Origin: Methylophaga sp.
Lineage (GTDB): Bacteria; Pseudomonadota; Gammaproteobacteria; Nitrosococcales; Methylophagaceae
NCBI GenBank assembly: GCA_026988435.1
Contig: JALSLH010000084.1
Coordinates: 1-32,164, forward strand
Length of the DNA stretch: 32,164 bases
Direction of reading: 5' to 3'
Part shown: piece after piece, positions 16,595-27,212 of the stretch
Numbering within the stretch: position 1 is the first letter of the stretch
Layout: every line of letters begins with the position of its first letter
Position numbers and translations under genes: made by a program
Notes under the pieces: model-generated
Told to the model about the DNA's origin: nothing
Database searches by the model: none
What the model saw: only the letters and a program-made list of their open reading frames with translations

Positions 16595-16668
16595 GGCTGC
16601 GTGGCAGAGTGGTTATGCAGCGGACTGCAACTCCGTAAACGCCGGTTCGATTCCGACCGCAGCCTCCA
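16595..16668 (+). tRNA. tRNA-Cys (GCA)
   Basis: The 74-nt gene folds as a cloverleaf. The acceptor is GGCTGCG with CGCAGCC, the D-arm pairs GCA with TGC, the anticodon stem is GCGGA with TCCGT, and the loop CTGCAAC contains anticodon GCA at 16627-16629. TCCA is encoded at the 3' end. The T-stem GCCGG/CCGAC has one C-A mismatch (positions 50 and 64 in tRNA numbering). The 3' part from 16646 on, plus 11 bases beyond the gene, is repeated exactly at 24073-24106. No independent promoter is visible in the 22 bases after the terminator. Confidence 0.88.
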
Positions 16669-16679
16669 TTTTCTTTTCA
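16646..16679 (+). repeat. Left copy of a 34-bp direct repeat (tRNA-Cys 3' end, putative att)
   Basis: Identical to 24073-24106 over 34 bp and different on both sides. It covers the T-loop, the 3' side of the T-stem, the acceptor strand, CCA and 11 bases downstream. This is the classical geometry of an attachment site in the 3' end of a tRNA gene. Confidence 0.9.
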
Positions 16680-16735
16680 GATTGTGCTCAACCAAATCTG
16701 GATGACGAATAAACGCTACCAGCATTAAACATAAA

Positions 16736-17734
16736 TTAAGCTATGACCTGATTAAGGAGTTGTTCGCCCTGCATAAATTGCAAAATATTGGTCACCGTAG
16801 TTGAGCATATATGCTGCAACGATTTTTGAGTAAAATAGCCTTGATGACCCGTCACGATTACATTTGGAAACGTAATTAAGCGCTGTATAATATCATCTTG
16901 AATGATGTCTAATGAGTGATCGTCAAAAAACAAATTACTTTCCTCTTCGTAGACATCAATACCCAGATAGGCAATTTTACGATTCTTAATAGACTTTAGA
17001 ACGGCTTTAGTGTCTAACAATGCTCCTCGACTAGTATTGATTAGCATTACATCTTGTTTCATCATGAAAAGCATTTCAGCATTGACAATATGTCGCGTAT
17101 CTTCAAGTAGCGGACAGTGTAAGGTAATAATATCTGATTGCGTAAATAGTGTTGCTAAATCAACAGCCTGAAAACCCAACTTCTCACATTGTTGCATCTT
17201 ATAAGGTTCATAAACTAGAACGTTGCAGCCGAATGCTTTTAGGCGCTGCCCTACAAGCTGCCCAATTTTACCGCCACCAATAATACCAACGGTTTTTTGA
17301 TAAAAATCAAATCCAAGCAAACCATTTAATGAGAAATTCCCATCTTTTACGCGGTTGTATGCTCTTGGTAAATTGCGACCTAGGGCTAACATTAAAGCAA
17401 TAGTATATTCAGCTACGGCATGCGGTGAATAGGCAGGAACATTGACCAGCTTTATATCGAGCTTTTTAGCCGCCTTTAAATCAACATTATTATATCCAGC
17501 GCAACGCAGGGCGATCAATTTCGTGCCTCCTTTTGCAAGTATATTTAATGTGTTTTCACATAAATCATCATTAACAAAGGCGCTTACCACTTCATAGCCA
17601 TTAGCCATCGAAGCGCTAATGGGATCTAATGCAAAATTATAACAATCAAATTCAAGATTATTCTCTGCCACAATAGATAAAAATTCTTGATCATAAGATT
17701 TCGCACTAAAAGCTAAAACATGCTTTGATTTCAT
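16736..17734 (-). CDS. D-lactate dehydrogenase-like 2-hydroxyacid dehydrogenase
   Basis: This 332-residue enzyme of the D-isomer-specific 2-hydroxyacid dehydrogenase family most resembles fermentative LdhA, which reduces pyruvate to D-lactate with NADH. The NAD motif GGGKIG is at 153-158. Catalytic residues are Arg236 (NTSRGALLD), Glu264 (VYEEE) and His297 (GHQGYFT), and the N-terminal substrate region contains RCAGYNNVDL. Length equals that of LdhA. It is the last gene of the island, 41 bp after glycogen phosphorylase, and would reoxidise NADH during fermentation of glycogen. Another 2-hydroxyacid is possible as substrate, but the pattern fits lactate best. Confidence 0.82.
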   Translation of the reverse strand: MKSKHVLAFSAKSYDQEFLSIVAENNLEFDCYNFALDPISASMANGYEVVSAFVNDDLCENTLNILAKGGTKLIALRCAGYNNVDLKAAKKLDIKLVNVPAYSPHAVAEYTIALMLALGRNLPRAYNRVKDGNFSLNGLLGFDFYQKTVGIIGGGKIGQLVGQRLKAFGCNVLVYEPYKMQQCEKLGFQAVDLATLFTQSDIITLHCPLLEDTRHIVNAEMLFMMKQDVMLINTSRGALLDTKAVLKSIKNRKIAYLGIDVYEEESNLFFDDHSLDIIQDDIIQRLITFPNVIVTGHQGYFTQKSLQHICSTTVTNILQFMQGEQLLNQVIA

Positions 17735-17775
17735 TTCAACTTACCTGTGGAATATATGATGTATCAATATCAGCT

Positions 17776-20280
17776 TTAAGTTTTGGATAAAACGGGCAAG
17801 TGTTCTAATTGCCATATATCTTCGTTATATTGATTAATGCTGCGATCCGATGAGAATTTTCCAGAGCATGCTACATTCATAATACTCATTTTTATCCAGC
17901 GTACCGGATCGAGATAGGCAATGTCTACTTGGGCTTGGATATCAATATAACTTCTAAAATCTGCAATTGTCACCCAAGGGTCATTGCTATTTTTGAGAGA
18001 AGTTATAAGTGCATCAAATAGGCTGGGTTCTAACTGATTAAAATGACCACTTTCAAGCAAATTCATTACCTGTGTTAGATCGTCATCATTTTCAATTATA
18101 GAAACGGGGTTATAGTGAGCTTTTGTTTGATTCACTTGTTCTTCCGTCAACCCGAATAAAAAGAAATTATCTTCACCCACTTCTTTTAATATCTCTATGT
18201 TTGCTCCGTCATATGTTCCGACAGTGACGGCACCATTCATCATCATTTTCATATTGCCTGTGCCAGAAGCTTCTTTACCTGCCGTGGATATTTGCTCTGA
18301 CAAATCTGCTCCTGGACATATTTGCTCCATTGCTGATACACGATAGTCGGGCAGAAAAAGTAAACTTAATTGACCTTGTATATCCGGATCATTATTAATC
18401 ACAGTGGCCACATTATTGATGAGTTTAATGATGTTTTTTGCAATCTGGTAACCAGGTGCGGCCTTACCGGCGATCAATACACATCGAGGAGCAATGTCTT
18501 TATCACCAGCCTTAATTCGAATATAAAGATGGATAACATGTAGTACTTTTAGTAGTTGGCGTTTATATTCGTGAATACGCTTAACCTGAACATCGAAAAT
18601 AGCATCGACATTAATCGTTACACCATGTTGCTGCTGTTTATAGTCAGCCAAACGTTGTTTCGCGGACTGTTTGATGCTTCTCCACCGTTTTCTAAATTCT
18701 TTATCCTCAGCATACGGGATTAATGATTTTAGTAATGTCAGATCATGTATCCAATCAGAGCCTATCGTCTCAGTAATTAATGATGCTAATTCTGGGTTTG
18801 CACCTAACAACCAGCGACGCGGTGTTACACCATTGGTCTTATTGTTAAATTTTTCTGGCCATATGGCATAGAAATCAGCGAACATTTCTCGCTGTAATAA
18901 TTGAGAGTGCAATTCAGCGACACCATTAACGGAGAAACTACCAACAATTGCCAAATAGGCCATTCTCACTTGCGGCTCTTCACCTTCTTCAATGACCGAC
19001 ATAGTGCGCAATTTGTTATAATCACCCGGCCAATGTGCTGCAACCTGTGATAAAAATCGTGCGTTGATCTCAAACACTATGTCCATTAGTCTTGGTAGCA
19101 ACTCTTTGAACAAGGTAACGGACCATTTTTCTAGAGCCTCCGGTAAAAGTGTATGATTAGTGTAGGCCATCGAAGATGAGGTGATAGCCCATGCATCATC
19201 CCAACTAAGATGATGGTTATCAAGCAATAATCGCATCAATTCTGCTACTGCAAGGCTAGGGTGAGTATCGTTTAGCTGAAAACAATTTTTGTCTGCAAAT
19301 TGACTGAAATCTTCACCATACAACCCAACCCAATGCGAGATTACATCTTGCAGGCTTGCTGAAACAAGAAAGTATTGTTGCCGAAGCCGAAGTTCTTTGC
19401 CATTTTCACTGCTATCGTTGGGATAAAGCACCATGGTGATGTTTTCAGCACTATTTTTCTTTGCCACTGCATGCACATAATCGCCAGAATTGAATTCATT
19501 AAGATTAAATTCCTCGGTTGCTACTGATTTCCACAAACGAAGCGTATTAACAGTATTATTTTGAAACCCGGGAATAGGCGTATCATAAGGTATAGCTAAA
19601 ACTTCATTCGCATCAAGCCAAACGAAATGTTCCTCACCGTGCTCATCAGTTTGCACAGCTGTATATCCACCAAATTTTACATGGTGTGCATATTCCAAAC
19701 GCTTAAGTTCCCAAACATTTCTAAGTCTCAACCAATGATCTGGCTTTTCTTGTTGATGCCCGTTAACAATAGTTTGCGTGAACATGCCGTACTCGTAGCG
19801 AAGACCATAACCTATAACTGGTAGTTGTAATGTGGCACAGCTATCCATAAAACAAGCTGCCAGCCTGCCTAGCCCACCATTGCCTAGACCTGCATCAAGT
19901 TCACCTTGAATTATTTCTTCAATCTCAATCCCTAATTCATTCATTGCTCGGGTTGCAGCGTCATTAATACCAAGGTTGATCATTGCATTGCTAAGCGAAC
20001 GCCCCATCAAATACTCCATCGACAGATAAAAAGCCCTTTTTGTTTTAGCTTGCTTATAAGTACGATGCGTTTCATTCCAACGCTCCATCAGGCGATCTCG
20101 TATTGTCATACCAAGCGCTTCATAGGCATAGTGCACACTATGACTTTCATCATCTCGTCCAAGAAAATGGACATAATATTCTTTGAAACTGTGAATTAGA
20201 TCTTTCTTTTTTAGACCTTTTTCAGTGACATGCTTGATCGTGTCGCAAGGGTGGCTTTTAACAAACTCAGAATTAGGCAT
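17776..20280 (-). CDS. glgP: Glycogen/starch/alpha-glucan phosphorylase
   Basis: The 834-residue enzyme releases glucose 1-phosphate from alpha-1,4-glucans using phosphate and pyridoxal phosphate. The start of the catalytic core shows KRAFYLSMEYLMGRSLSNA and GLGNGGLGRLAACF. The PLP-binding lysine is Lys678 in EASGTGNMK, followed by NGAVTVGTYDGAN. The length is typical of GlgP. The start at 20280 has a purine-rich site (AAGAGATG) upstream. No glycogen synthase or branching enzyme is near, so this island appears to deal with breakdown only. It lies 93 bp after acetate kinase. Confidence 0.92.
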   Translation of the reverse strand: MPNSEFVKSHPCDTIKHVTEKGLKKKDLIHSFKEYYVHFLGRDDESHSVHYAYEALGMTIRDRLMERWNETHRTYKQAKTKRAFYLSMEYLMGRSLSNAMINLGINDAATRAMNELGIEIEEIIQGELDAGLGNGGLGRLAACFMDSCATLQLPVIGYGLRYEYGMFTQTIVNGHQQEKPDHWLRLRNVWELKRLEYAHHVKFGGYTAVQTDEHGEEHFVWLDANEVLAIPYDTPIPGFQNNTVNTLRLWKSVATEEFNLNEFNSGDYVHAVAKKNSAENITMVLYPNDSSENGKELRLRQQYFLVSASLQDVISHWVGLYGEDFSQFADKNCFQLNDTHPSLAVAELMRLLLDNHHLSWDDAWAITSSSMAYTNHTLLPEALEKWSVTLFKELLPRLMDIVFEINARFLSQVAAHWPGDYNKLRTMSVIEEGEEPQVRMAYLAIVGSFSVNGVAELHSQLLQREMFADFYAIWPEKFNNKTNGVTPRRWLLGANPELASLITETIGSDWIHDLTLLKSLIPYAEDKEFRKRWRSIKQSAKQRLADYKQQQHGVTINVDAIFDVQVKRIHEYKRQLLKVLHVIHLYIRIKAGDKDIAPRCVLIAGKAAPGYQIAKNIIKLINNVATVINNDPDIQGQLSLLFLPDYRVSAMEQICPGADLSEQISTAGKEASGTGNMKMMMNGAVTVGTYDGANIEILKEVGEDNFFLFGLTEEQVNQTKAHYNPVSIIENDDDLTQVMNLLESGHFNQLEPSLFDALITSLKNSNDPWVTIADFRSYIDIQAQVDIAYLDPVRWIKMSIMNVACSGKFSSDRSINQYNEDIWQLEHLPVLSKT

Positions 20281-20373
20281 GGGATATCATCTCTTGGAGA
20301 ACATCAAACAGGCCAAGAGTAGTCTAATCGTGTTGCAGTATTATTAAGGCTTCTGAGAAACTTAATTGTAGCC

Positions 20374-21603
20374 TCAAACGCTAATAACAGCCTGTCTAGC
20401 CTCATTGGCGATTTGCAATTCTTCATTGGCGGGCACAACAATAACTCGAATAGCGCTTGCCTTATCAATAAATGTACTCTGATCAATCTGTTGATAATTT
20501 AACGCTGTTTCTAGCTTTACGCCAAACATCTCTAGATTTTTACAGCATCGTTCCCTAATTTCTGCACTATTTTCACCAATGCCTGCGGTGAAGATAATGG
20601 CATCAACATGACCAAGCGTAATTAAATAAGCACCCATATATTTACGAATGCGGTAGACATAGGCATCCAATGCAAGTTTGGCTGAAGGGTCTCCAGATTG
20701 TTCAAGTTCTAACAGTTGAGACAGATCATTTGTACCTGCTAATGCTTTTAATCCAGACTCAGCATTAAGAATGTACTCAATTTCTTCATTCGTAAACCCA
20801 TATTCATTCTGAATATAAAGTGGAATAGAAGCGTCGATATCACCACTACGACTGCCCATGATTAAACCTTCTAATGGCGTGAATCCCATCGATGTATCAA
20901 TGCTTCTACCCTGTTGAATCGCACAGGCACTGGCACCATTTCCTATATGTAAACTAATAAAGTTCAGTTCAGCTAAAGGGCGCTCTAATAAACCTGCTGC
21001 TTGTTGTGCTACATGCTGATGTGATGTGCCATGAAAACCATAACGTCGAATCTTATAATCATGGTACCACTTTTGAGGAATAGCATAGCGATAGGCATGC
21101 TCAGGTATTGTTTGATGATAAGCCGTGTCAAATACTGCGACCTGGGGAATAGCTGGAAAAACCTCACTACAGATTTGAATGCCCAACAGATTATTTTGGT
21201 TATGTAATGGCGCTAAATGGTTTAATTGTTTAATTGTCGCCATCACCGATTTATTGATTAATGTGGGCGCGACAAACTTGTCGCCTCCATGAACAACGCG
21301 ATGACCAATAAGCGAAATATCTAATGGACCTATTGTGCCGTGAAACCGTGATAAGGTATTTATGATCGCAGTAAAACCATCGGCTTGGGTCTGTAATACA
21401 CAAGAATCATCTTCAATGGCAAGATCGTGCCGACCAATTTCTTTCAGGTGAATGACATGTCGACCTTGATTAGAGCCAATACCACTCACCTCACCATGAA
21501 GCACTATTGCTTCATCAGGAAAGGTAAAGACCTTATATTTTATTGATGAACTACCACTATTGATGGCCAATACCAGCTGCTCACTGTCAGTGACTTTACA
21601 CAT
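20374..21603 (-). CDS. ackA: Acetate kinase
   Basis: A 409-residue acetokinase that converts acetyl phosphate and ADP to acetate and ATP. Family motifs are [13 protein letters not shown] near the start, [28 protein letters not shown] and GNGASACAI, with the ATP-binding [11 protein letters not shown] near the end. The ATG at 21603 overlaps the phosphoketolase stop by 8 bp, so the two genes are co-translated. The pairing is functionally direct: phosphoketolase makes acetyl phosphate and this enzyme conserves it as ATP. Confidence 0.94.
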   Translation of the reverse strand: MCKVTDSEQLVLAINSGSSSIKYKVFTFPDEAIVLHGEVSGIGSNQGRHVIHLKEIGRHDLAIEDDSCVLQTQADGFTAIINTLSRFHGTIGPLDISLIGHRVVHGGDKFVAPTLINKSVMATIKQLNHLAPLHNQNNLLGIQICSEVFPAIPQVAVFDTAYHQTIPEHAYRYAIPQKWYHDYKIRRYGFHGTSHQHVAQQAAGLLERPLAELNFISLHIGNGASACAIQQGRSIDTSMGFTPLEGLIMGSRSGDIDASIPLYIQNEYGFTNEEIEYILNAESGLKALAGTNDLSQLLELEQSGDPSAKLALDAYVYRIRKYMGAYLITLGHVDAIIFTAGIGENSAEIRERCCKNLEMFGVKLETALNYQQIDQSTFIDKASAIRVIVVPANEELQIANEARQAVISV

Positions 21604-23986
21604 TTAGATTAGACGGCCATTTCCAATTTGAAAATTCAGGTTTGTCGACGCCATGATGGTGTGCATATTGACGGCATTCAATCTGCATATCGCGCAATTT
21701 ATCTTTAACGTGGGCACCAATAATCTGTAATTTCTCCACTCTATCTATCACATCGATTGCTAGACTAAACCGGTCTATTTCATTACAAATAGCAAGTTCG
21801 AGAGGTGTGTTGATGTTGCCTTTTTCCTTGTAACCTCGAACATGAAAGTTTTTATGGTTAGTGCGTCGATAAGTAAGTCGATGAATTAACCAAGGATAAC
21901 CATGAAAATTGAAAATAACGGGTTTGTCTTTTGTAAACAAGCTATCAAAATCATAATCTGTTAAGCCATGCGGATGATCTCTATCAGGTTGCAACTTAAA
22001 TAAATCAATTACATTAACAAAACGTATTTTCAAATCCGTAAAGTACTCATGTAATAAACATATCGCAGCCAAGCTTTCTTGAGTTGGTACATCACCTGCT
22101 CCAACCATTACGACATCTGGCTCAAGACCTTGGTCTGAACTTGCCCATGCCCAAATGCCAAGCCCTTTCGTACAGTGTTTAATGGCTGAATCCATATCTA
22201 GATATTGCAAATGATTTTGCTTATCTGCAACGATAACATTAATGTAGTCTTTTGCTTGTAAACAATGATCGGCAACTGACAATAAGGTATTGGCATCAGG
22301 TGGAAGATAAATTCGGCATATGCTCGGGCTCTTATTAACAACAATATCCAAAAAGCCTGGATCCTGATGTGTAAAACCATTGTGATCTTGTCGCCATACT
22401 GTCGATGTTATCAGCAAGTTAAGAGAAGAAATAGGCGCTCTCCATGAAATTTCTTGACTAATATCTAACCATTTAGCATGCTGATTAAACATAGAGTCAA
22501 TGACGTGCACAAAGGCTTCATAGGTAGAAAAGAAGCCATGCCGCCCTGTTAGCAAGTAACCTTCTAGCCAGCCCTCCAAAGTATGTTCAGACAACATTTC
22601 TAAAACTCGACCTTCACGCGATAGCTCACCGCCATCTTTATCTTCAGGCAAGTAATCTGCTAGCCATAGTTTTTTGCTCGTTTCGTAAATATCATCCAAC
22701 TTATTAGAGGAGTTCTCATCAGGACTAAACACTCTAAAATTGCTTGCGTTACGCTGCATAACATCACGAAGTAATCTTCCTAGTGGCCGTGTATTTTCAA
22801 CATGTTCACTGCCAGGCTGCTTAATATTGACGGCATAATTTCGAAAATCAGGCATTTTGAGAGATTTTCGTAATAAACCACCATTAACGTGAGGATTAGC
22901 ACTCATTCTTCGGCTTGCTTTTGGAGCAAGATCTTTAAGTTCAGGTAACAACCGACCCTCAGTATCAAATAATTCATCTGGTCGATAACTTTTTAACCAC
23001 TGCTCCAACTGTTTTAAATGCTCAGGATTTTCTTTAACACCTGATAATGGAACCTGATGGGCTCGCCAAAAACCTTCAACTTTATGCCCGTCAACTGATT
23101 CTGGACCAGTCCATCCTTTTGGACTACGTAAAATAATCATAGGCCAACGTGGTCGTTTAAAATTTTGGGTGGCCCTCGCTTCTTCCTGAATAGCTTGTAT
23201 TTCTAAAATACACTGTTCCATTGCCATTGCCATTTTTTGATGCATGTCTTTTGGATCTGAACCTTCAACAAAGTAAGGTTTCCACCCATAACCTTTGAAA
23301 AGGCCTTCTAACTCTTCATGCGAAATACGCGACAGGATGGTAGGGTTATTAATCTTATAGCCATTCAGGTGCAAAATTGGTAGAACGGCACCATCACGAA
23401 TAGGGTTTAAAAATTTATTTGAATGCCATGACGTTGCAAGCGGCCCTGTTTCAGCCTCTCCATCGCCGACTATCACGGTTACAATCAAACCAGGATTATC
23501 GAAGGCAGCCCCAAACGCATGAGAAACACTGTAACCTAGCTCACCACCTTCATGAATTGATCCGGGGGTTTCTGGTGTGCAATGACTGCCAATACCGCCG
23601 GGGAATGAAAACTCCTTAAAGAACTCACGCATACCATCACGATCTTCACTTTTCTTCGGATAAACCTCTGAATAGGTACCTTCCAAATACACGGGCGCCA
23701 AAACACCTGGTGCTCCATGCCCAGGACCAGCAAGAAATATCGCATCCAAATCATATTTCTTAATTAGCCTATTCATGTGGATATAGCTAAAACTTAGGCC
23801 GGGACTAGCTCCCCAGTGCCCAAGTAAGCGGTTTTTAATATGTTCTGGCTTTAAAGTCTCTCGTAGCAAAGGATTATCTTGAAGATAAATCATTCCAGCA
23901 GCAAGGTAATTACATGCTCTCCAATAAGCATTCAATTGGTTTATCGCCAACTCATTTAAAGGATGTACGAGGTTCTCATTTGTCAT
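21596..23986 (-). CDS. xfp: Phosphoketolase (xylulose-5-phosphate / fructose-6-phosphate)
   Basis: This 796-residue thiamine-diphosphate enzyme splits xylulose 5-phosphate or fructose 6-phosphate with phosphate to acetyl phosphate and glyceraldehyde 3-phosphate or erythrose 4-phosphate. Motifs are LGHWGASPG (55-63), AGPGHGAPG (86-94), [11 protein letters not shown] (174-184, diphosphate binding) and [17 protein letters not shown] in the middle domain. The length is normal. Which sugar phosphate it prefers cannot be decided. It is the first gene of the island operon, starting 87 bp from the right repeat. Its promoter must lie in that stretch or beyond the repeat; I found no convincing one. Confidence 0.93.
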   Translation of the reverse strand: MTNENLVHPLNELAINQLNAYWRACNYLAAGMIYLQDNPLLRETLKPEHIKNRLLGHWGASPGLSFSYIHMNRLIKKYDLDAIFLAGPGHGAPGVLAPVYLEGTYSEVYPKKSEDRDGMREFFKEFSFPGGIGSHCTPETPGSIHEGGELGYSVSHAFGAAFDNPGLIVTVIVGDGEAETGPLATSWHSNKFLNPIRDGAVLPILHLNGYKINNPTILSRISHEELEGLFKGYGWKPYFVEGSDPKDMHQKMAMAMEQCILEIQAIQEEARATQNFKRPRWPMIILRSPKGWTGPESVDGHKVEGFWRAHQVPLSGVKENPEHLKQLEQWLKSYRPDELFDTEGRLLPELKDLAPKASRRMSANPHVNGGLLRKSLKMPDFRNYAVNIKQPGSEHVENTRPLGRLLRDVMQRNASNFRVFSPDENSSNKLDDIYETSKKLWLADYLPEDKDGGELSREGRVLEMLSEHTLEGWLEGYLLTGRHGFFSTYEAFVHVIDSMFNQHAKWLDISQEISWRAPISSLNLLITSTVWRQDHNGFTHQDPGFLDIVVNKSPSICRIYLPPDANTLLSVADHCLQAKDYINVIVADKQNHLQYLDMDSAIKHCTKGLGIWAWASSDQGLEPDVVMVGAGDVPTQESLAAICLLHEYFTDLKIRFVNVIDLFKLQPDRDHPHGLTDYDFDSLFTKDKPVIFNFHGYPWLIHRLTYRRTNHKNFHVRGYKEKGNINTPLELAICNEIDRFSLAIDVIDRVEKLQIIGAHVKDKLRDMQIECRQYAHHHGVDKPEFSNWKWPSNLNV

Positions 23987-24072
23987 TTCTAGATCTCATT
24001 TATGGCGCTTAACACAACACCATACAATTTAAATGTGACAGTGGTTTTACAGCTGATCTTTAATAAGAAACC

Positions 24073-24106
24073 TTCGATTCCGACCGCAGCCTCCATTTTC
24101 TTTTCA
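24073..24106 (+). repeat. Right copy of the 34-bp tRNA-Cys direct repeat (putative att)
   Basis: An exact copy of 16646-16679. The 5' part of the tRNA is missing here; the bases before it (GAAACC) do not continue the tRNA. It therefore marks the far end of the inserted segment. The 73 bp between it and the asmA-like remnant hold nothing that I recognise apart from a loose inverted repeat, AATGGCT/AGCCATT. Confidence 0.9.
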
Positions 24107-24179
24107 AGAATCCATACTCTATATTTTGTAGTTTATTTTTAATGGCTCCAGCTTGAAAAATAGTCATTGAAACAGCCAT

Positions 24180-26186
24180 TTATCTAAATAAACTCTTCGT
24201 TTTATCCGTCACAGAACCGCCTGTCTCTTCCACCGTGTCCACTATTTTAGTTGCTGCAGAAGGCGCGCCTTCTTTTTTGCTCGTTGTAGCTGGTTTTTGA
24301 CCTAACGCTGATGCGCAAGGATCGGCATCTGCTGTGGTCTGGTCGAGCAAACCTTTAGCTAACACAGATAATCCACCTGTTGCTACAGCTGCGCCTGCCG
24401 CTACCAATGTTGATTTAGCATCAACGGTAGGGCTAGGCTCTGCTAGTGTTCCCCCTAATTTCAGCATGCCCGCTAATTGACCTGCATTGAGCCCTAACCC
24501 TTCTCGTGCCGAGGGCTTAATATTGATGTTTATTTTCTCAGTTTTAAGATCGATTGTACCGCTACCAATAACACTCATTTCACGAGTAACGGCAGCGATT
24601 CCTTTATTTGTAGTAGCAATACCATTTTTAATATCAAAATTCATCACTAGACATTCTAGTTTCGTTTCAGCACTACTTTCTGCCATGGGATTCAGCATTG
24701 TCAATAAACTTGTATTTGCAATACCGATTCCAAAACCTTTAACCGCACCACCACCAGATTTAATCAATACGTTACCATTCAGGCCTGCCATTATTTGACT
24801 GACACTATTACCATTTCCTTTTCCTTTAACTTTGATAGTGACATCTGTTTTTGCACCCGATATTTTTCCCTTGAGGTCTCCGATTTGTGAAGGCTCTAGC
24901 CCTTTAAGGCTAATATCTGTAGTAAGCGCAGCTATTTTACCGCTAGCAGTTAGGTTGATATTTCCATTTAAACTACCTCCAGCAATTAGCGTGCTCAGCG
25001 GTTTAATCAAGAAATTACTATCTTTCAATGATGCCACAATTTTTGTTTTCCCTAGAACTAGGCTGCTTGTTTTTACTTGCTTGGCATTAATCGTCACTTT
25101 AGCGTTTACAGCTTGTAGTCCTGATAATGAAAGTGGCTCTGGGGAGAATATGCGGTTTTTGTTTTCTTTTGTTTTTTCTTTATCGTCGCCTGCAAAATCA
25201 ACCAAATTAATCATTGATGAGCTCAAGTTAGCAGTGATGTCTGGCCGCTTACCAGAAACATTTACTGCTACATCACCTGAAAAATCTGTTTTCCCTAGCA
25301 ATAATTTCATCGCTTTTATTGAATACACCCCCCTTACTTTCTGTCACTTTTCCGGTAAGGCTCACAGGTCCCAATTGAGGAAGATCGCTTCCTGCTAACT
25401 TGGATAGTTTTGATAATGAATCAATATTGAAAGCAAGATCTAAGTCTAATCCTTGTCCTTCCATTGGTTGGGCGATATTCCCCTTCAACCCGATATTTGC
25501 ATCACTCACTTTAACTATCAGATCAAGTGGATAATTGTCATTTTCAATCAGTGTTACAATCCTGCCTATAGTGCCTTTAACTTCAACGGGGATCTCGTTA
25601 TAAGCAGCTTTTATAGTTAGAGAAAGCGGGCCGCTATCACCCTTTTCTTTTAACTCAATATTGTCAATGGCAAGTGTAGTCTCTTGACCTGTAACACCAT
25701 CTTTATAATGAATGCTTGCGTTCTTAATGAGTATTTCATTAATAACAATGGCTGGTAATGACATTTCAGAGTCATATGCTACCGATTCATTTTTTTCCAC
25801 TTCTTTGCTTGCAAAAACCCAATTTTCCAGTCCTTTTTTATTGGTCTCAAGCAGAATGTCCGGCTCCAGTAATATTAGACGATTAACTTGGATGTCACCA
25901 CTCAATAAAGGCAATAACGCAACTTTAATTTCAAATTTATTTAGGCTAATCATCTCTGGTTTAGAGCCCCAACTAACATTACTAAATGTTACATCTTCAA
26001 GCACCACGGTAGGTATCAAAGAGAATGCAAGCTATAAATCACCACCTATTTGTAATTTTCTTCCTGTGGCTTGTTCAACAGCCTCAATCAACTCACCTTT
26101 ATATTTTGTTTACATCCAAGGTGCTAATGACCACCACCACTCCGAGCACCGCGACAACCAATAATTATCTTTATAACTTTACTCAT
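24180..26186 (-). pseudogene. AsmA-family protein, full length but broken by three frameshifts and a stop
   Basis: The minus strand encodes an AsmA-like outer-membrane-biogenesis protein of about 669 residues in pieces. ATG at 26186 starts MSKVIKIII, then an extra base in a GG pair (26158-26159) shifts to [16 protein letters not shown]. An extra A in an AAAA run (26104-26107) shifts to YKGELIEAVEQATGRKLQIGG. A TAG at 26032-26034 interrupts the frame before LAFSLIPTVVLEDVTF. An extra G in a six-G run (25328-25333) separates the first large block from the C-terminal block that starts after YSIKAMKLLLGK. The N-terminal anchor, ALLPLLSG and the C-terminal domain are otherwise intact. Three lesions are in homopolymers and could be sequence errors; the nonsense codon is not of that kind. 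Confidence 0.75.
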
Positions 26187-26278
26187 AACTCTTTATTCCC
26201 TTCGAAAAATATCAAGATTTCTTACCTCTATAATATTCCGCTGCTTTTTTAGGTGCTACCTTAAGTTACCATTTAAAC

Positions 26279-26284
26279 TATGAT
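26279..26284 (+). promoter_or_regulatory. Possible -10 element for rarD
   Basis: TATGAT, five of six matches to TATAAT, lies 29 bp before the rarD ATG. No good -35 stands 16-18 bp upstream, so the promoter is uncertain. The region 26187-26312 separates divergent genes. Confidence 0.25.
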
Positions 26285-26312
26285 GGGGAACATTTAAATT
26301 GGATTGGAACAC

Positions 26313-27212
26313 ATGCAACAACAATCAAAAGGGCTAATACTGGCTATTGCTGCCTATACCATCTGGGGATTTTTCCCACTGTATTTTAGCTATCTTAATT
26401 CCGTATCTCCCATTGAGGTGCTAGCACAACGAATTATTTGGTCTTTAGTGGCTACTCTAGCTATCGGTTTTTTATTGGGTTATGGCAAGAAATTATTTGC
26501 TGCTCTAAAAGATATAAAGCTTTTGGGCTGGTTAGGATTATCTGCATTTTTAATCAGCATAAATTGGTTAGTTTATATTTGGGCTGTCGGTCAACACCGC
26601 GTTATTGAAACAAGTTTAGGTTACTTTATTTCACCCGTTGTTAGTTTGATTTTAGCTCGACTCTTTTTTAAGGATACGCTTCATCCATTACAAGTTTGGG
26701 CAGGCATTATTGCTTGTATCGCGGTTCTTTGGGAGTTTATAAGTATTGGTCAGTTACCTTGGGTGAGTATTATTCTAGCCTTTGCCTTTGCTTTATACGG
26801 GGTGGTGAGAAAGCATTGCATCATTGATGGTATTAACGGCATGACGATTGAAACGCTTTGGCTTTTACCCTTTGCTTTGCTTTGGATCGGCTGGCAACCT
26901 TCACAATCTCTTAGCTTTGGAAGTGATCCGACTGTCACCCTGCTTCTGGTGGGTGTGGGTTTTCTTTCTGCCTTACCTTTAGTGCTTTTTGCGATGGCGA
27001 CGCGACGCATTGATCTGTCAGTAGTTGGCTTTATTATGTATATTAACCCGAGTATGCAATTTTTAATTGGTGTATTTGTACTTAAAGAGCCTTATCCACC
27101 AGAAAGGCTGATTACCTTTGCTTTAATTTGGTTTGCTCTATTTTTATTTACTGTCGGGCTGGTGAAACGACATAAAACTGCAACAGTTGTTCAACGCGAA
27201 AAGTCTTTCTAA
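26313..27212 (+). CDS. rarD: RarD-type EamA-family permease
   Basis: A 299-residue inner-membrane protein with about ten transmembrane helices in two EamA repeats. The opening [19 protein letters not shown] followed by [13 protein letters not shown] is the RarD signature. The family is annotated as chloramphenicol-sensitivity protein, and its natural substrate is unknown. I prefer the ATG at 26313, with GGAT eight bases upstream, over the in-frame TTG at 26304. The gene converges on ugd and their ends overlap by four bases (CTAA). Confidence 0.88.
   Translation: MQQQSKGLILAIAAYTIWGFFPLYFSYLNSVSPIEVLAQRIIWSLVATLAIGFLLGYGKKLFAALKDIKLLGWLGLSAFLISINWLVYIWAVGQHRVIETSLGYFISPVVSLILARLFFKDTLHPLQVWAGIIACIAVLWEFISIGQLPWVSIILAFAFALYGVVRKHCIIDGINGMTIETLWLLPFALLWIGWQPSQSLSFGSDPTVTLLLVGVGFLSALPLVLFAMATRRIDLSVVGFIMYINPSMQFLIGVFVLKEPYPPERLITFALIWFALFLFTVGLVKRHKTATVVQREKSF

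Larger units (their letters stand above)
16646..24106. mobile_element. Putative integrase-free genomic island at tRNA-Cys with fermentation genes
   Basis: About 7.4 kb lies between two identical 34-bp copies of the tRNA-Cys 3' end. All four genes inside are on the minus strand: phosphoketolase, acetate kinase, glycogen phosphorylase and a D-lactate dehydrogenase-like enzyme. No integrase, transposase or phage gene is present, so the element would need help in trans, or it is an immobile remnant or an internal deletion product. The repeat is seen directly; the island interpretation is an inference. Confidence 0.7.

Noticed and set aside
23987..24072. CRP- or FNR-like half site (TGTGACA) before the phosphoketolase gene
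   Set aside because: Only one half site fits and no proper -10/-35 pair is placed around it.
24142..24179. Inverted repeat AATGGCT/AGCCATT as a terminator for the asmA-like gene
   Set aside because: The stem is only 7 bp with a loop of about 24 bases and no T-run on the minus strand.
24832..25398. Plus-strand open frame of 188 codons
   Set aside because: It is opposite the asmA-like remnant and shows no domain; long shadow frames are common against such Ala/Lys/Ile-rich genes.
25712..26164. Plus-strand open frame of 150 codons over the asmA 5' part
   Set aside because: The minus-strand fragments match AsmA patterns in every piece, so the plus frame is a shadow.
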